DNA from: a virus
Reading direction: 5' to 3' (one strand)
Virus record (IMG/VR): IMGVR_UViG_3300031787_000052
Location: 20,770-84,769 of that record
Length of the DNA stretch: 64,000 bases
The notes under the pieces are model-generated. The model was not told where the DNA came from. It did not search any database and was given only the letters and a program-made list of their open reading frames with translations. The first letter of the stretch is position 1. The number at the start of each line of letters is the position of its first letter. Positions 44,601 to 52,300 of the stretch are shown piece by piece. Position numbers and translations under genes: made by a program.

Positions 44601-44681
44601 TAGTTGAAAACCTACGAGATTGTCAGAAAAACTACCCTGGCCTGAAGCCTGAGGGGGACAAGTAAATTTCTTTATCGCCAT
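41676..44681 (-). CDS. Large baseplate/tail protein, gpI/gp7-like candidate
   Basis: A 1001-aa protein. The central part (about 330-500) is helical and contains AAFLFKSKGTRKSIEVLMRL, then IGAPDALVDFNEYVY. This resembles the short KGT-containing helical motif of P2 gpI-type tail proteins, the simple-phage counterpart of T4 gp7 in the wedge. The N-terminal 330 residues are beta-rich. The C-terminal 100 residues (YPSNSDWYNGINEALMSL, NVGIEFTISC) recur inside the neighbouring 1162-aa protein. It overlaps the 302-aa gene by one base (TAATG-type join) and the 1162-aa start by one base. The gp7-like role is an inference from motif and size (T4 gp7 is 1032 aa). Confidence 0.6.
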   Translation of the reverse strand: MAIKKFTCPPQASGQGSFSDNLVGFQLTTGGGLTQANFEFSTGVVEKVNRTFNTGTFSDPVSLDSLGIGSVNQSKLIFENNFKVYPNFDLSQITNFVQYGSMSKRMSASITTVISKFPAGIEVNKLGMDYTKGATAYNIVYYPIDDQSSMEISVAKMANPFGVDFTVNATRNLQLKEVQVSPLRNMTVEYINYSLYVNGVGYNIKRIIPTDSLSTGVLKIYVEGRPFSGVTDVSDTLIIRPNDQQVSKVFNEDLDEVENFLLNRNLTPIYTAAFKIPLEADDGRFYVATQNISWPLDGRWNLDIRTPNFTNYIEKIGEASENFDGYLTNLVSRFLVTGAFKDFDTQGQKVEKILQIFGRSFDDTKKYITALGFMNSVNYNTGNDIPSQLLKNLAQTLGFNTDISPITNSDFLSSVFGQKNNDKSSFAGVSIQQTPDELNYQYYRNLCLNAAFLFKSKGTRKSIEVLMRLIGAPDALVDFNEYVYVADQKIKLSQFDKKFALISGGTYLEQVAVLDPTDVFSIFGVKYTGFTTNFIIDDVNIGIGAYPIDEQGYPIAPNDTENYFFQIGSGWFESTPKHRSPAQPNLTTSVFTGANPDYQTSLIPYTYGQIYLDRYRNFPYMSMGFKLTQIPDNNKSWTDAETGLRENLDGNFNARYYVDNEKLVLNAKNIDLFMNPGQGLLYDVWYMSRQYNYPIANQGLGWVQPTRCNPDPYTMYPSRDGVDWTVINPQPRQKTFFEFAQTFWQNTINVRNRQYFGAYPTLESIYWRYLESQKNVGIENNNFNYQSMMEYVQDMGDYWIRLVEQMIPATTLWNTGIKYENSIFHRQKYVWRRQAGCQIVAIPCKPCTVTDNIFTDNCPVQTATCSLYPWNPNSSQIQSFAAILGNIVNKYLTNNGLSLNQCVSDSINSIWYVDIRLQGIQLTQYPFFNGVGYNLDGLSYPSNSDWYNGINEALMSLSNYGYSYYLTDTDEVVVINNICSLNSSGILLEINVGIEFTISCN

Positions 44682-45589
44682 TAAGATGTTATATTTGTGA
44701 AGTTTTTACTAAAATCAATATTATCTCCTCTGTCTTCCCTAACCTCAAACAATAACTCATTGAATTGGTCACGTACTTCATATAGGTTGTATTGTTTGTA
44801 AATGTTATTAGATGTGTCGTACATTGTGTAAATTCCATCATCAATAGATTTGGTCTGATTACCAAATAGAGCAATTGCAAGAGTAGAGAAGTCATGTTCT
44901 GCAATCTCCACATCCAAAGTTATTGGATTAAAGAATGTATTGGTTATTATAATATTTTGATTTGGTTGTCCAATATAAGGAATGGCGTTTGGCTTATTTG
45001 TTGGTGATGATGATGGTGTTAGGGTGCAAAAAATCAAATTTGTATTTGTATCTGTATAACGATATCTTATCGCCTTTTGTGATGTGTTTGTTAGGTTTTG
45101 AATAACAGGTTCACAAAAGAATGACGATGTAATAATTCTGAAAAAGTTAGGTATTTTGGTTCCATCTGAATTGAGATACTCAATTCTAAAACCGACCAAT
45201 CCTTGGTCAACGAATTTATTTCTATACTCCGATGGTACAGAATTTAAATCAATAACTAACCCTCTCACGTTCGGTAATGCGGATAAAACACCACAATCCA
45301 AAATAGTTGTTCTAATTTGAGTGGGTCTTACAAAAATGGTATAAATTCCCAACTTATTAAATGTGTCGGCAGGTAAAGTTAGATTATATAACCCACCCAA
45401 TATTTCTATGCCAGCGTTACCACCAGTATCATCATTACAAAAGTATGGTTTTAGAATTGCACCTGAATCTAATTTAGTTAATATAAAATTGTCAGTTTCG
45501 TCTCTAGATGGAGTATAATTCAAAATTATCTCAACATCCTCGGGACTAACGTCTGCCGGTCTTATTGTACCATATGTTCCTGTTGCCAT
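44681..45589 (-). CDS. Structural protein of the tail cluster, unknown
   Basis: A 302-aa beta-rich protein (VRGLVIDLNSVPSEYRNKF, GLVGFRIEYLNSDGTKIPN). The C-terminal segment (YTMYDTSNNIYKQYNLYEV, LLFEVREDRGD) looks like the end of a tail-collar or wedge-type protein. No signal peptide, enzyme motif or membrane segment. It starts after a 50-base gap that contains TATTTATG, so it may head a transcript that continues into the 1001-aa gene. I do not recognise the family. Confidence 0.55.
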   Translation of the reverse strand: MATGTYGTIRPADVSPEDVEIILNYTPSRDETDNFILTKLDSGAILKPYFCNDDTGGNAGIEILGGLYNLTLPADTFNKLGIYTIFVRPTQIRTTILDCGVLSALPNVRGLVIDLNSVPSEYRNKFVDQGLVGFRIEYLNSDGTKIPNFFRIITSSFFCEPVIQNLTNTSQKAIRYRYTDTNTNLIFCTLTPSSSPTNKPNAIPYIGQPNQNIIITNTFFNPITLDVEIAEHDFSTLAIALFGNQTKSIDDGIYTMYDTSNNIYKQYNLYEVRDQFNELLFEVREDRGDNIDFSKNFTNITS

Positions 45590-45614
45590 ATTATTTTATT
45601 TTTTAACCCTTATA

Positions 45615-45622
45615 CATAAATA
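45615..45622 (-). promoter_or_regulatory. TATTTATG motif, possible late promoter element
   Basis: TATTTATG on the minus strand, 25 bases before the ATG at 45589. It differs from the Bacteroidota -7 form TAnnTTTG at one position. The upstream 25 bases are A/T-rich with no clear TTG at the expected distance. Confidence 0.3.
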
Positions 45623-45639
45623 TGAAAAGTTGGTTTTTA

Positions 45640-46788
45640 TTATTGTGTTTTTATAGTAAAGTAGCTGTACCCATAGTTTCTTAAATCACCAAATGTTGCA
45701 ATCTCACCTAATCTTTGTATTTGTTCAAGTGCGGTATTCTTACCTCTTTCGATAAATACGTTTGAAAGTATTTCGGGTTCGCTTACAACATTCATTAACG
45801 CTTCATCCTTTGTTATTGCAGAACAAACTAAAAAGTCAGTACATCCTGATGAATAAACACTGAATGTAGTTTTACCATCTGGGTAATCTCTATATTCTAT
45901 ATCGTTTATGGTATATGCGGTAAATGAATTGTTTGCGGCTACTCCCTTGAAAACCGCAACCGTTCCTGATGCCCCTGTTATTTTTTGGTCAATTCTATAT
46001 TTTGTTGGTCCATAAAGTTCAACTAATGATAAGGAAGATGTGGTATACCCTGTTATCAAAAACGGAGTTGGTGTAAATTCACAACACGGATTATCTGTTT
46101 CACATTCCGCATCATATTGAATTATATAATTATATGATATAGGTGTTGCCGACCAATTACCACCAGCCGGTATGAAAAATGCTTCCCCATTTGGGTTGTC
46201 TGCAATAATATCAGTATATGGTGTAAAAACTTTCTTCTTTATAACATTGTATCCCCAAGGACTTAGACCTGACATGCTTATCTCAAACTCACCATCTGAA
46301 GCGTATGTGTGAACATATGGTGTAGGAGCCGTTGAATTAACAGTTTCTGTCGGTGTTCCGTCACCCCAATCAATTTGATAATTAGCAAATTTTAGATATC
46401 TCTTGAATTGTTTATCTGATGTATTGTAAAAAGAATAGACGTATGGGGCCGCCACAGATGATTGAAACAAAAAGTTCATCATGGTATCCTGTTGGGTAAC
46501 CATACCGTCGAACACACTATAATATCCTACATCGACTGTGTTTTCGGTTAAGAAAATCGGTACCGTTATATTGAGAATTGAATTTCCATTATCCGCCGAC
46601 ACGATTTCGGTCATAGACGAATAAATGTATACGGTATTAGGTGTTTGTCCTGTCAGGGGTGGTGGTGGTTCATCGCAGCAAGGATTTTTATCTTTAGGGA
46701 TATCATAATCCTGATAAAATATTTTTGGAAATATTTTATCACTGATAACCTCGGGTGATATTCTTATATTATAAATCCTATCTTGCAT
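45640..46788 (-). CDS. Structural protein with PKD-like domain
   Basis: A 382-aa protein. Residues about 140-185 (YQIDWGDGTPTETVN, YVHTYASDGEFEISMSG) carry the W-GDG-(T)...H-x-Y motif of PKD/Ig-like domains, which often mediate protein or sugar contacts at surfaces. A proline-rich CCDEPPPPLTGQTPN segment lies near the N-terminus, and a Cys-rich strand pair (ECETDNPCCEFTP) follows the PKD domain. It overlaps the preceding gene's stop by one base. Its position in the row between gp6 and the 1001-aa protein suggests a baseplate-peripheral component. Confidence 0.65.
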   Translation of the reverse strand: MQDRIYNIRISPEVISDKIFPKIFYQDYDIPKDKNPCCDEPPPPLTGQTPNTVYIYSSMTEIVSADNGNSILNITVPIFLTENTVDVGYYSVFDGMVTQQDTMMNFLFQSSVAAPYVYSFYNTSDKQFKRYLKFANYQIDWGDGTPTETVNSTAPTPYVHTYASDGEFEISMSGLSPWGYNVIKKKVFTPYTDIIADNPNGEAFFIPAGGNWSATPISYNYIIQYDAECETDNPCCEFTPTPFLITGYTTSSLSLVELYGPTKYRIDQKITGASGTVAVFKGVAANNSFTAYTINDIEYRDYPDGKTTFSVYSSGCTDFLVCSAITKDEALMNVVSEPEILSNVFIERGKNTALEQIQRLGEIATFGDLRNYGYSYFTIKTQ

Positions 46789-47570
46789 TATGATGGGTTA
46801 ATATATTCATACCAATTTATGGGTGACCCTGTTCCTATTCTTGCACCGCTAGAATTATATATTTTATATGTGTAGTTATCGTAATCTAAAACGACTTTTC
46901 TATAAAAATATTTTTTAGTATCAAATGATGTTGGGTCGGGTAAAGTATTTGGTTTAACTGTCATCATTCTTACGAATACCCCCAATTTAGCATCGAAGAA
47001 TTTGGCACTCATGTAGAAAGTGTCCAAGTTGAGAAACTTTTTATCTCTCATCCAATAAAAGAAAAAACCTTCTCTATTTTTAGTGTAATCTAATTTAAAT
47101 TCAGGTCTCTCAACTAACACGGGTGGTAGATAAGGACTAATTGACACAGAATTTTCCTCACCAGTTTGTAATGGAAGAATTACAGTAAAATAAATTGTTT
47201 GATTAGCGTTATCGGGTGTATTATAAAAATCAAGTTTAAAAAATGACCTTTCAAATCCATTACTTATATAGTAGTTTTCTTCTGTGGTAAAACCTTCAGC
47301 TTGATAGTCGTCTACCCAATCAGAATTTAATTCGTCAAAAAAATAAAATTTGTAGTTTACACTAGTTTGTTGGTCGGACCCATATTCTTCGTGAGCAAAT
47401 CTAAGGATATCAAAATCTTTTGCCAGTCCAATAACTTCAGCAATAGCGTTTTTTTCCCATATTTCAATACTATCACTCTGACCAACGCTATCAAATTTCA
47501 ATTCAACAGGAAGTTGGATTGACTTTGTTCCGATTGGTATTGTAAAAAGATATTTGTTATTCGCACCCAT
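46788..47570 (-). CDS. Structural protein of the baseplate region, unknown
   Basis: A 260-aa beta-rich protein rich in Tyr, Phe and Asp (LDYTKNREGFFFYWMRDKK, VLDYDNYTYKIYNSSG). No membrane or enzyme motifs. Its 5' end overlaps the 589-aa gene by 14 bases, and its stop overlaps the next start by one base, so it belongs to one tightly packed tail operon. By position it might correspond to a wedge protein such as gp8, but no sequence motif supports that. Confidence 0.55.
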   Translation of the reverse strand: MGANNKYLFTIPIGTKSIQLPVELKFDSVGQSDSIEIWEKNAIAEVIGLAKDFDILRFAHEEYGSDQQTSVNYKFYFFDELNSDWVDDYQAEGFTTEENYYISNGFERSFFKLDFYNTPDNANQTIYFTVILPLQTGEENSVSISPYLPPVLVERPEFKLDYTKNREGFFFYWMRDKKFLNLDTFYMSAKFFDAKLGVFVRMMTVKPNTLPDPTSFDTKKYFYRKVVLDYDNYTYKIYNSSGARIGTGSPINWYEYINPS

Positions 47571-49326
47571 CTATTACCATTAATTGAGTTATATTATACT
47601 CCTTATAATTAGTACCTTCAGGTATAATTCTAAAAGTTATATTTCGATATATATGGTGTCTTCCATTCATGAAAGGCCAATTTGTTCCTATACCAGTGCT
47701 ATCTATGTATCCATATTCGTATAAATCTCTCCAAACAAATACATTCCTATTCTCTGAAAAATATGCGTAATCAGGTACTCCAACGGTATTTTTCACATCA
47801 CCCTCCTCCAAATAATCAGAGTAGTCTCGTAGTGTTACACCAAAGTGAGGTTGATAATAATACCCAAATGGATTATTTGGTGGTCCATATGATGTATTAA
47901 AAGTATCACTGTTAAATCTTATTTTATGGTAGTAAGTAGCAATCTCATATTCCTTTTGTTCATAATCATTCCATTCACAAAAATCTCCGTCTAATGTATC
48001 TCCAACATTTGGGGTGTTTGTATAGGTAAAGGTAAATGGTGACCCCAATGGACTTGTTCCCAAAGGTGGTGGAACAGTATACGAACTGGTTGCAATATCA
48101 ATATCTGAAAATCCATTACTATCAGTCCACCATGTTGTAGGAGTTTTTAATATTGGGTCAGGTTGTAAATTAAATTCCCAACCCTGTTTTAAACTTTTAG
48201 TGTAACCAAAATAACCTCTCCATACGGTCGTGTAATATAATTTAGTAACTGGTCTTCCTTGATTATCTACCAAATTATTTAAATCAACATCACTATTAAA
48301 TGACAACGTATAAGTTTGGGAACCTTCCTTGGTTGATATTCTCTCGTATTGATTAGGGGTATATGGTTCTCTTTCTAATTTAGCACTAGTTTTAAATATG
48401 TTTTGTTCATATCCGCAATTAACTAAAGCCGACGCCTTGGGTGGGGTAAGAACTTTATGTCTTCTTACATAATATTCAGAAGTAGTTTCATTTTGATTAT
48501 CTCTCAAAACAACTCTTTTGAATGTTGATTTTAATCCGCTGGATATTGAAGTAAATCCAGGGTCTTGAAGATTAATGACGTATTCATCACTACCGACTGT
48601 ACCGTTACCTATCGAATACACTTGAAATAAATCAATTCCTCCTAAATTGAATGGTGATTTGAATTTAATAAATTCTCCTTGTGATACATTATGTTTTATG
48701 GGACACCATAACTGTATTGTTTTCAATCCATTTGTAGTAGTCAATTTAATTACAAATGGTATCCCGTCCGAAGCAATCCAACTCACACTTTGTTTACCTG
48801 ATAATCCAGGAATTAAAAAAATTGCCGACATTGGTTGTGTTGTATCATTTTCATGAGGATAAGTCATACAAAAACTCCAATTATATCTCGCAACATCCTT
48901 TGGTCTAAAGATAAGATGTTGGTCTGGTGGTTGGGTGTAATATGGTTGATTAAAATCATTTCGAATAAAATCAAACTCATTATATTGTGGTAATCCAATC
49001 CATGTTACCGCAAGTCCCGCACAAGCGTCTTTGGCAGCTTGTTCAGAATTCAAATAATATAAATTGTTAATGAATGGTTTATAATATGAGTATCCTGAAT
49101 ATGCGTTTTGAAATATAACACTGTATTTAGCAACAGGTCTAAAAAATGTTGACTTCTGTCTTTCGTCATTAAAAACTTGTTCAAGACTTATGTTCGCACT
49201 TCTATCAAATTCAATTAATAACTTATTATTTTGAACCAATGGCACTTTCAATCCTGTGTCGGTATCCGGTGCCGATTTATATCTTAAAGAACCTAATATT
49301 ATACGTGTGTCATTAATATTTCCCAT
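47557..49326 (-). CDS. Structural protein of the baseplate region, unknown
   Basis: A 589-aa protein with high Tyr, Asn and Pro content and predicted beta structure throughout (KPFINNLYYLNSEQAAKD, GKQSVSWIASDGIPFVIK, RNVFVWRDLYEYGYIDST). It contains no Cys-rich modules, signal peptide or enzyme motif, so it differs from the adhesin-type genes. It begins two bases after the stop of the 1846-aa gene, so the two are co-transcribed. Likely a virion component; the specific part is not identifiable. Confidence 0.55.
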   Translation of the reverse strand: MGNINDTRIILGSLRYKSAPDTDTGLKVPLVQNNKLLIEFDRSANISLEQVFNDERQKSTFFRPVAKYSVIFQNAYSGYSYYKPFINNLYYLNSEQAAKDACAGLAVTWIGLPQYNEFDFIRNDFNQPYYTQPPDQHLIFRPKDVARYNWSFCMTYPHENDTTQPMSAIFLIPGLSGKQSVSWIASDGIPFVIKLTTTNGLKTIQLWCPIKHNVSQGEFIKFKSPFNLGGIDLFQVYSIGNGTVGSDEYVINLQDPGFTSISSGLKSTFKRVVLRDNQNETTSEYYVRRHKVLTPPKASALVNCGYEQNIFKTSAKLEREPYTPNQYERISTKEGSQTYTLSFNSDVDLNNLVDNQGRPVTKLYYTTVWRGYFGYTKSLKQGWEFNLQPDPILKTPTTWWTDSNGFSDIDIATSSYTVPPPLGTSPLGSPFTFTYTNTPNVGDTLDGDFCEWNDYEQKEYEIATYYHKIRFNSDTFNTSYGPPNNPFGYYYQPHFGVTLRDYSDYLEEGDVKNTVGVPDYAYFSENRNVFVWRDLYEYGYIDSTGIGTNWPFMNGRHHIYRNITFRIIPEGTNYKEYNITQLMVIDGCE

Positions 49327-49328
49327 CT

Positions 49329-52300
49329 TTAATATACATTTTTCTTTCTACCATCAATCCATTTAGTTGTAAATCTATCAAACGCCGATGAACCTTTTAC
49401 TAAACCAAAATAGAAATAAAATGGTGCAGTATTATTAACTTTACCAACATTTCCTATATCTCTAGGACTAAAATAAGTTTCACTACCTACTGAAGGGTAT
49501 GCAGCATCTGTTAAGTCATTATAAGTATTAGATATAAACCCTTTGAAATAAGATTCATTGTCTTGTTGGTTAGGGGTCATTGTTCTTGAGCCGAAAGGTG
49601 TTGAAGTACTTAGTCTGTCTATACTTTGATATTTTACGTGATTAAATTGTCCGGCAGATATTGGTAAAGTATCCCACTCATTTAATTGGTCACCAAAAAT
49701 ACTATCACCACTTGAGTTTGGTTTTACATGCCACAAATACATTGGTATCTCTTGTGAAAAGATTGGGTTCTCGTCAAAAGTACAAGGAAAGATGGGGTCA
49801 CCGCCAGGTGAGACGATTGTTCTTTTTGGGGTAATCCAATCTCTTACCTGGCTATCCGCCGAGAAAAATACTCCAAATACACCTTTATCAGAATTCGCCC
49901 TACTAAAGAATATATCATTAGGGTCAGTGTATAAACCAGTGTCAAAAGCAATCACTCCTAATTGTGAATTAATTGCCAACATTTGAGCGTAGTCACCATC
50001 AACTTTAAGATTATCTCTACTAAAATATTTTTTAACGGGGTCATTATTTGCACCCGCCTTAGCCGATGTTTTTATTATATCTCGTATACTTGCGGATACT
50101 AATCTTTGAATTATGAATAAATTTAATAATTCGTCGACATCTTGAAAAGTTGTAGAGTCAAGTCTATCCACAACATACCCTTGAAATTCATCACTATATG
50201 ATAATTCATCCATGTAATCATTTCTAGGTCCCAAATCCATCATTGTTGTTGGGTTACCCAAAATTCTTCTATTACCATCTAAATCTCGGCCTCTAATTGT
50301 TTTGTCACTAGTTCTACCGATATATCCAGTGGTTTCACTATAAGGTGTTACACGATAATAAAAATTATTATTCTGATAATCAAAGTAAGCCAAGTGAGTA
50401 CAATAGCAAGAGTACGGCTGATTAGGTCCTATGGTTCCGTTTGTAATGTTTCCATTCGCATCATATGTTGGTATATCTTCACCAGGACTTGTATATCTTG
50501 TTTGTACTTGCAACGGATACGCAAATAACGTTCCGTTCACCCATTGATTTGTAAACATGTGACCCCAAACGTTTCTACAAGCGGCAAAACTAATTCTGAG
50601 TCTTAATAACCACTCATTCATAAGATACTTATCAGTCTTTCTTGATTTCCAAGGGTCGGTTATTAGCTTATAACATCCATAAGCCATTATTTTATCTCCA
50701 TCACACCCATAACATTTTGATTCACTATCACCATTACAACAATTATTTGTAAAACATGGGTGTGTAACAGGCTGGACAAAAACTTCACCAGCACTATTAA
50801 CATCGTAACATTCAAGAGGCACAACTCCATCACAACTAAAACTTCCAGCGATATTTGAAATTGGGGTATTTTCCGTATCTTGTTGGTTTTCAATATTATC
50901 TGCTTGATTAGACGATACCGGTGGTGGGACAATTGCCGGCACTTCACCATCTAAAGGAATGATTGATATGTCTAATTGGGGATTGTTAAACCCAATCATA
51001 GAAAGGGTTGTTGTAGGTAGTGCGTTAGTCGGAGGTAACGATACCTCGGGTTGTCCGGCATTTGTTGTGCCATTTGGGTTAGTGTCTTCAGGTGTGTCTG
51101 AAACAGGTAATCTGTCTGACCTCATAACAAATTTTCTACCACTACCTCCAGGTTGTAAGTCAATATAAACACCCAATGACGGAGATGAAAATCTAGCCCC
51201 ATAATAATAATGTTGTAACATTCTACATCCTATATCATCAGGGGGTGGAGAAAGGAATGCATTTGAGTAGTCAAACGTCATTGGGTTAGTTGATTCCGGT
51301 ATATATAATAAAGAACCTCCCTCAACAATTTCTCCCTTAAAATACCCTCTATTTCTTCCGTTTACAAAAGTATTAAACTCATTATCATTGTCCCCGCTAG
51401 CAACTGATGTATCATATGTTGCAAAATCGGGTTTATTATCCCCATAATTAGATGTTATATCAAACCATGACTCTTTATTATAGTTGTTTAAATCATCAAT
51501 CTTTATTATATCTTGATTACTCGTAGCATCACTAAAATTACTAACAGTAACATCATTATAAGCATCTAAATCAGCACCAGCCGGATTAGTAGAATCTAAT
51601 GCAGAATAATATAATGGTTTTAGACTATTGAAGGGTGTAAATTGCACAGGGTCAGGAGTAAATCCAAACGTATCATAAAATAAATCATTACCGCTATAGG
51701 GGTCAGAATTATATGAATTAGTTAAATTATGTTTAACAGTTCTCATTGTGGGTTGTATCGGTATATTTTGGTACGCCATAAATTGTTCAGTTCTAGTCAA
51801 ATTAAAGAACCCATCGTCAGTAAGCGTTTCCCCAAAAAGAGCACTTAGGTCGTATTTACACATAACTTTAGTAGAATGAGGGTCAACCCCTCTAACCATG
51901 AAAACAACCCTATAATCTGAATAATCGGGTAATACGTCCATGGGCCTCTTGATTTCAGTGGCCTGAGAAATGACATTTACATCCGCACATATTTCTGGCG
52001 GTGATGAAGGCGGCATAGAGCAAGGTGTTGATAAGTTTGGTGAAAAAAGACTATTTTCATATGTGTTAGTTACAAAATACATCCCCCCATTCAAAAATCT
52101 GTGAGCAAAACTATTAGGGCTCGTACCCTCACTCGCCGCTTGAATTAAAAAAGTCCCAACAGTTCCAGTGTATATTACTTGAAAATATTCATCGTCAAAC
52201 CCAAATCTTTGAGCCCCTAAACTTTCTTCGGAGCCAAAAATTTCATAGTCAACTGTTTTTGCCGCTTGTTCAGGTCCTGTAGTTGGGTTAATTTTATGAT

